From Angiostrongylus vasorum (taxonomy: Eukaryota; Nematoda; Chromadorea; Rhabditida; Metastrongylidae): DNA of 64,000 bases. Numbering within the stretch: the first letter of the stretch is position 1; every line of letters begins with the position of its first letter. Below are positions 50,668 through 64,000 of the stretch, in pieces. The notes below the pieces were generated by a model that did not search any database, was not told the DNA's origin, and worked only from the letters and a program-made list of their open reading frames with translations. The stretch is taken from assembly GCA_018806985.1 (NCBI GenBank), contig JADANN010000026.1:372001-436000 (forward strand), read 5' to 3'. Both the position numbers and the translations under genes were made by a program.

Positions 50668-50757
50668 CTAAAACTGCGATTTCTCTAAAATAATCATTAC
50701 TTCCTACTTCTGATACGCTACAAGGCAATAGAAAGGAATTACACACGAGAGAGGATG

Positions 50758-51155
50758 CACCTCCCAACGCTATACCGTCTCATCGTGGCTGTGAGGTGTT
50801 CCTGGGTGTCGAACTGCGATATACAGCGGGGTGATTTGTCCCCCCTGGCAAGGTCTCTCAAGCTGAGAAGAAGTCCGGCGTTTCCATCAGGAAGCCTAGC
50901 TAAGAGTAAACCAATACCAGGATCCACCATCGTCCAGGTATCAAGGTCGCATGGTGGCAAATCTCCCTCTGATCCACAAGGGCCGCGACTGCCTGCGGTG
51001 GTGACGACCTGTGGCGGACTTTGGCCAGGCTGTCCTCGCGGTTCCAGGGAACCACAATGGATTAATCAGCAAATTTCCGAAAAAATGGTGAGTATGCTGG
51101 GGCTCGCACAACTAGTAACGACGGGCCGTCCAAGTATCAAGTAAGCAAGTAAAGA
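50758..51155 (+). repeat. Family B repeat at the junction between units
   Basis: Nearly identical to the copy at 39300. The sequence just before it follows the right-edge flank up to CACACGAGAG, then switches to the left-edge flank CCTCCCAACGCTATA, so the junction lies near 50752-50760. Confidence 0.88.
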
Positions 51156-51716
51156 ATGAAGTTCGTTAGCTAGAGAACGGTATAAGCAATCAGCGAAACG
51201 ATATATACGACTAGCGAGATGAAACCACCGACAGTGCCGTAAATAATAGTGGCAATGCATTAGAACTAAAATACTAATGGGAAAATGGTTCCCACACAGT
51301 ACCAAGCAATTTTAACTAATCTGTACATAATATGAAAACACGTTGCCTTTCCAACCATAAAATTAGTCCACCTTTTGCCTGCGAAAAGCTGTTCTTGACA
51401 TTTATGTTGGAAAAAATTCATAGACCAGAATTTATTTCAATTCCAACCGAATCTAAAAAAGGAACCAGAGGTAGTGATACCTAATAAAAGAAACTCAAAA
51501 CATGAAGTTTGCAGCTATATAGGCAACCAAACATCGTTACAGAATGATCAGATCCGTCAAATAAACATTGTCCTCAGATGACACAAAATAAAATAACAAT
51601 AAACATAGAAGTTTTCCCGTTTTGTATAAGATGGTTCGTATTATATTCTTCTATTCACCTGTTAATTAACATTGGAAGACTACACAAATATTGTCCAAAT
51701 ACTTTCAGTACAGGTC

Positions 51717-58934
<7,218 letters not shown>

Positions 58935-58944
58935 CCTGTAATAA
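58935..58944 (-). promoter_or_regulatory. Possible trans-splice acceptor before the lap ATG
   Basis: The minus strand reads TATTACAG, then one G, then ATG at 58934. A TTxCAG acceptor one base from the start is typical of nematode spliced-leader addition. The left copy has the same sequence at 47535-47544. Confidence 0.4.
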
Positions 58945-60126
58945 CTATCATGTGCGTGCTGAAAACCAAATGTCTTCAGATGTCACCGAATAGGTAACAA
59001 TTTTGAGAAGAGCAACTGAACGACGCGGAATCCACAAAACGCACGAAGTGTAACCTAAACTTTACTACACGAAATAGTAAAAAACAGCATTACTATACAA
59101 CTTTAATCCTTATCAACCATTAGAGAAAGATCAGAATAAAAGAAGGATACTCATGATAGGCAACATTAGGACAGAGGATTGCACTGAAAAGAAGAAAATC
59201 TACTTGCAAGCGACGGTGTCTGATTCGGAGGTGGCAAACGAAAACGATTGAAAAACTCATTCAAGGTATAGCTATAGTCGAATGAGACTGTTGTGATAGA
59301 TTTTCTCTATCAGGAGTCGGACTGAAGTTACTACTACAACAACTCAAAAGACCGACTTTCAATAGATCTCGACATACATTGATATATGTGTCCTTATGAA
59401 CTCCCGTCAACTCAATAAAGGGAGTTCGTAAGACAATAGAAATAAATGTCACAACGACAATTTAAAAGAGGTGCGAAGTGACCTTGTAGTCCAGTCACTG
59501 GAGATTTGAATGGTTACATTAAACATCTGCTGAATACTGGAATTTCCGTCAAGTATTCTCGGAACAAAGAAGTAAAACTCAATCATTCCTATTTGAGTCA
59601 GGAAGACCACAAGATCTCGACACCACACAACGAAAGCGAATCAGTTAATTCTGAATACCGTAAGTGGTCACTACGGGAAACTATTCGAACGTTTCGAGAT
59701 AGAACACTCCAGATTACAAAGCGATCACAAAAGTCGTTTCCAGAACAGCAACACACCGCTCGTGGTCTGGTGAAACGAAACTGAATCCCGACTTTGTAGG
59801 TCCCACCACGCCATATGAAGAATTCACTACTGTAGAACACTAGGTCGTAGTGAGAAGATTAAGCTCTCAAATCCGTGAAACCCGTCTGTTTTTGCACAGC
59901 TACAAAAGCAGTGTAAGCAACAACACTGCTTCGATGGGTAGCTGATGGCCAGCTTTTTGTGGGCACACTTTGCTCTGATAGTGTTTGTTGCTGCTTATCA
60001 GCAAATCTACGACATGTCGACAGTCCAGTAAAACCAGAGGCAAGATTTGAGCCCGTTCAATTTCGCAATTCCCAGTTCCTGTTGAGCTGTTGGGAACTCA
60101 AACAGAGTTCCACTCGTAACAGGACG

Positions 60127-60163
60127 GCTCCCAGGAAGGCGAAATCGCCGAGACGTCAGCCAT
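60127..60163 (+). ncRNA. Degenerate hammerhead-like motif (right unit)
   Basis: Twin of 48728-48764; both core boxes carry the same mutations, so they predate the duplication. Confidence 0.35.
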
Positions 60164-60165
60164 GG

Positions 60166-60183
60166 GCCAACAACAACAACAAT

Positions 60184-60220
<37 letters not shown>

Positions 60221-60247
60221 GCAACAACAACAACAACAACATCGACA
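60166..60247. repeat. (CAA)n microsatellite, right unit
   Basis: Same tract as at 48.8 kb with one extra triplet. Confidence 0.95.
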
Positions 60248-60847
60248 ACAACATCGACAACAAGAACTTGTACCAACCTGGAACCAGTTCAACAAGATCA
60301 GTTTAAAAAGAACATATAAGCAAACATATTGATTATTTATGCCGATGTTTATAGAAAGTCGGTCTTTTGAGTTATTAAGGGAATATCCTTAGTATCTCCA
60401 TACTACTATTTGCCAAAGAACCAAGAGCAGACCATTGACCATTGCCAAGGAAGAGAACATTACTGTGCTAACAGCATCAAATTAATAGCAAAGCACATTA
60501 GGCAGAAATGAGTCCCGACCGCGACGGATGGATACTACCATTACCAACTCGAGATACTTGACGATTAACTGACTTCACCAATGATACAACTGACGCTAAT
60601 ATAAACCATATGTCAATAATCCTGCAAGCGCTCAACGATCTAACACTGAAACGGTTTCCTTTCCCCTGACCCTGTGGTCGGATAATTTTGTTGCGTGTAA
60701 AATTACATTTGTCGTCCATTACTCAGTAGCATTTCCTACGCTAAGGAATTCCTTCATTCCAGCAAGGACCTTTGACGCGTAAGCTCCACCAATGGACATT
60801 TCATTGGTATCCGGTCTATTTACTGGACGGTTAAAGGATAGAAGGAT

Positions 60848-61086
60848 AAAACTATCGAGTTGATCGATCCCTGAGAGATGCGCCATGCATTCGACTTCAC
60901 TAAGTATCGTTCAAGGTGATTGAATGCATATCTTGCTTTACAATGACTCGTGGTGGCCTACCGATGTATCGAGCCAGTGCTGCTATACCCCCCGGATGGA
61001 TGGAAGGCTTGGTGAGCCAGGAGCGCGGCAATCGATCCAATGTGTACTGCAGCGCGCTTCCGACCACTGCGCTGCACGTGTCCCCA
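60848..61086 (-). mobile_element. SINE copy (right unit)
   Basis: Twin of 49445-49690 with one extra C in the CCCCCC run. Confidence 0.8.
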
Positions 61087-61560
61087 CTAGACGATCAGCG
61101 GGATTGAATCCAGTAACGGTTCGAATGCATTGAGAAGGTACTACATAGTTTGAAACCAGACAACAAGACACCGTAAGTAGAAAGCCTCCCCTTCAGCTGC
61201 CTTCTTTATGGCATTCAAAACTTCCGAAGACACAGGAGATTGTTACATTTTATTAAAAAACGATACACTGACCAGTAAAAAATTGTGTGACCGGAATACT
61301 ATCGTACAAATCATCTAAAACAAGGTAACACTAAGCCTAACTGACATCAACATCCACATTGCTCATACTCCCTGAAATTCCTTAAACATAAAAAGGGATT
61401 GATATCCTCGACCTAAGTTGTACTCACGTCAAATCCACCCTCTGGGTTAGTAGAAGCGGCTCTGTTACAAAGATACGAACAGATCCACAATTTATAGATC
61501 AACCAAACACTGCTGTCAATAGAAAATCAAAAAGATTCTCAATGTTAATCATATAGCATT

Positions 61561-62833
61561 TTATATGGACAATTCGAATTTGACATCGATCTGTGCAGCT
61601 CGGGCCAAATGAACAATGTCGGACAATTTCACCACCATTTTTCGCAGCCTGAATTTACGATCAAGTGAACAGCGATTATTGCCTTATTTAGCAGAACAAG
61701 AACTAAATGTGGAAAAGCACGGCTTGGATTCTTCAAAAAGCTCAGGTTGTGCACGAGCAACTTCGTACCTCATCTAAATTATCGCATGGAAGAATTCTCA
61801 GCTGTGACGTAGCTATAAGAGCTTTCGCATCCTCCACTTTTGTACCTGGGAATAAGAGAGCTCGAAAAACCTATTTGAGCTCCAAACGTGCACCATTATG
61901 AATGTAACTGAAATTAGAACAGAAAATAAAGTAACAATGATTAACCAACCTTGAAGGCGAACGACGATCGGAATCTTAAGATTTAACTCCTTCGCCGCCT
62001 TTATAATACCTTGCGCAATAACATCACAACGCATAATGCCACCAAAAATATTGACTAGAATGGCGTTCACCTAAAACTGCGATTTCTCTAAGATAATCAT
62101 TACTTCCTACTTCTGATACGCTACAAGGCAGTAGAAAGGAATTACACACGAGAGCGAGGGTTTACAGCCTGATCGTGGCTAGGAGGTGTTCCTGGGTGTC
62201 GAACTGCGATGCACAGCAGGGGACTTGATCACTCGCCAGGGTGTCCCAAGCTGGAGGAGTCCGACGTTGGTGACGACTGCCGGTGGTGGTGACGATCTAG
62301 GGCAAACTTTGGTCAGGCTAATCTCGGGACTCCAGGGAAGCAAAGAGGCTAAACCAGCAAAACTCCGAAAAATGGAGAATATGCTGGGGCCCGCACAACC
62401 AGTGAGGACGGGCCGTCCAAAGTATCCAAGCAAGCAGAATAGGATACAAACTAATTATAAAACTAGAAACAACAACCGTTTCCATGGAAATTATGAACTA
62501 GGACCTTATAACAGGAAAAAGATAATATAAATTTATTTCATGGTAACCTGTAGTGCACCTTTTTCTCGTCAGCAGTGATGATTTTAAACGCTTCAGTGAC
62601 TTGTTCCACAGTGGCTCCTCCACCGACATCGAGGAAATTCGCTGGTTCTCCTCCGTGAAGCTTAATTATGTCCATAGTAGCCATAGCAAGACCAGCACCA
62701 TTGACTGGAACAAAACCCTGCTCAAAAAGAGGCGAAACTACACGTATAAACAACCAAAAAGCTTAAACAAACCCATACAACCGATATTGCCATCAAGACG
62801 GATGTAATTCAAATTAGCAGCAGCGGCACGGAT
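61561..62833 (-). CDS. suca-1: Succinyl-CoA ligase, ATP-forming beta subunit (SUCLA2/SUCA-1), C-terminal part
   Basis: Mitochondrial TCA-cycle enzyme: succinyl-CoA + ADP + Pi to succinate + CoA + ATP, as a heterodimer with an alpha subunit. Exons in order: 62773-62833 ([14 protein letters not shown]), 62559-62704 ([20 protein letters not shown], then [20 protein letters not shown]), 61950-62070, 61769-61845 and 61561-61648. Phases agree at every join. The texts [25 protein letters not shown] and VVKLSDIV follow the ADP-specific SUCLA2 rather than the GDP-specific SUCLG2. The N-terminal ATP-grasp exons lie beyond the window, past an RTE insertion. The last exon has one extra base in an A run (61638-61642), shifting the frame three codons in; the left fragment lacks it, so a homopolymer error is likely. 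A family B repeat sits in the intron between 62070 and 62559. Confidence 0.88.
62165..62430 (+). repeat. Family B repeat at the right edge of unit 2
   Basis: TGATCGTGGCTAGGAGG, CCTGGGTGTCGAACTGCG and GACGGGCCGTCCAAAGTATC mark it. More diverged and shorter than the two other edge copies. It lies in a suca-1 intron. Confidence 0.85.
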
Positions 62834-62929
62834 CTTAATGGTTAACAATTACTTCAGTTCAACTCTAAAAAATACTCCCAATCAGTATACATCAACTTGA
62901 ATTCCTATGAAGCCAACGCCACGGATCTC

Positions 62930-64000
62930 ACTCATATGAGGGATCCTGCTAGCAGGTTAGTCGCGAGGCTACGTGCCGCGTCCCCAGGTGGTCGATAGGG
63001 GGTTAACCGCGGACCACAAGCGACCTTCGCTTCCCTGAGACACAGACGGATCCAAGGGAATGGATTCCGTGTTTCTGCTGCGCCGATTTAGCACATACTT
63101 TTTGTATTTACGAGGCATATTCATGCACGTGTGTGCGGGTGGATTTCAGTTTATGCCGGTTGTATTCCACGAGACAATGCGGCCAAAAGCCTGCAATCAA
63201 GTGACAGGGAAGTGTATGGGAGGCGGTTAAGCGTTGCCTCCAACAAATAAGCTCCATGTCCACTCTGGGAGAGCCTGGAAAGCTACCCGTGAGCATACCC
63301 AACATCCACGTTCCGAGCCCAGCAAGCTATACGTGGGTATCAAAGTGCTAAACACAGTAAAAACGGGCCTCATTCCGCTGACCCCGCAAGAGTCCCAATT
63401 CGGCAGCGTTGGGTAGGACGAGTCCGAAGAGGCTGCTAAAATCTCAGGACCAATGGAAGCTGCCTGGATTGCAAAGAACTAAGGTGACGATCTGTACTTA
63501 GAATGCACGTACACTTGCAACCGAATCCTCGATAAAACACTTGCTCATGCAAGCAAGAAGGATAAGGTACGACGTCATCGGCCTGGCCAAGACGAAACGA
63601 CGCCACCCATTCAACGTCGTCTATGAAAACGGAGAATAACTGTTCCTCGGAACATGCGACATTTGAGGAGCCGGCGGCGTCGGTGTTCTCGTCAACACGA
63701 GTTTGTCCATGAACTTGATTCATTCGAACAACTAACAACCCTAATCGGACGTTTACGATTAAAAAGATGTGGATCAATTCCCGCTTTGACAATCTTCGTC
63801 ATTTAAGCACCCACATCAAACTATGACGAAGAAGAAGTCGAAGCGTTTCATATCGACATGGAGGAGTTCTGCAGAGAATCTATATGGACTTGGAGAAGTT
63901 CTACAGAGAAGACTATACATTATTCAAGGTCATCATTGGAGATTTCAACGCCAAGAATGAATTAACAAGAACGTCTGAAGAACGTCACAGTAGGACCTAC
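62930..64000 (+). mobile_element. RTE-type retrotransposon: 5' region and endonuclease domain
   Basis: The first 500 bases look like an RTE 5' leader. From about 63495 the plus strand reads, across frames, DKTLAHASKK, then YDVIGLAKTKRRHPFNVVYE, LFLGTCDI, GAGGVGVLVNTSLSMN and at the end [10 protein letters not shown], the APE-type endonuclease motifs (ET/KTxRRH, GVGVLV, GDFN). In-frame stops make it inactive as read. The rest of the element runs off the window. It lies in or just beyond a suca-1 intron. Confidence 0.82.

Noticed and set aside
62179..62433. ORFs on both strands over family B repeats (also at 26.2, 27.1, 39.4 and 50.8 kb)
   Set aside because: They recur only because the repeat is GC-richer and has few stops; frames are not kept between copies.

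Overview
The window is nuclear DNA of a parasitic nematode, most likely a strongylid and probably a hookworm (Ancylostoma-like). Evidence seen: genes split into many small exons by short GT-AG introns with TTTCAG-type acceptors, one clear GC-AG intron, AT-rich spacers, worm orthologues of Notch, NPEPL1-type aminopeptidase and SUCLA2, and many decayed RTE-type retrotransposons of the kind that fill hookworm genomes. The organism call is inference.

Layout. 1-7.8 kb, plus strand: the 3' part of a Notch receptor gene (LIN-12/GLP-1 family), about 28 exons from mid EGF array to stop. 7.8-12 kb: spacer with no recognisable gene. 12.7-18.0 kb, minus strand: a LAPTM4-like four-TM membrane protein gene, incompletely resolved, its introns holding a SINE, a mariner fragment and two hammerhead-like motifs. 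18-39 kb: mainly a repeat graveyard (RTE fragments in both orientations, fold-back elements, SINEs, a TA microsatellite), with one small two-exon gene for a 94-residue single-pass membrane protein at 28.4-28.8 kb. 39.3-62.2 kb: a direct tandem duplication of about 11.4 kb. Each unit carries an M17 aminopeptidase gene (NPEPL1/lap-1 type, minus strand) and the last three exons of an ATP-forming succinyl-CoA ligase beta gene (SUCLA2/suca-1 type, minus strand). 62.5-62.8 kb: two more upstream exons of suca-1, then an RTE 5' region and endonuclease to the window end.

The duplication is the most informative region. The right-hand aminopeptidase reads as a complete 484-residue enzyme. The left-hand copy has a frameshift, a destroyed splice acceptor, a 3-bp deletion and radical changes in the active-site loop. 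The two copies differ by one exactly excised 58-bp intron. Copies of one repeat family lie at all three edges of the duplication.

The least expected signal is a short dispersed motif (five good copies, two degenerate) matching the hammerhead ribozyme core CTGANGA / stem II / GAAAC / GTC, with stem II bases that covary between copies. Two of them sit in the opposed arms of a fold-back element inserted in an RTE copy with a 13-bp target-site duplication.
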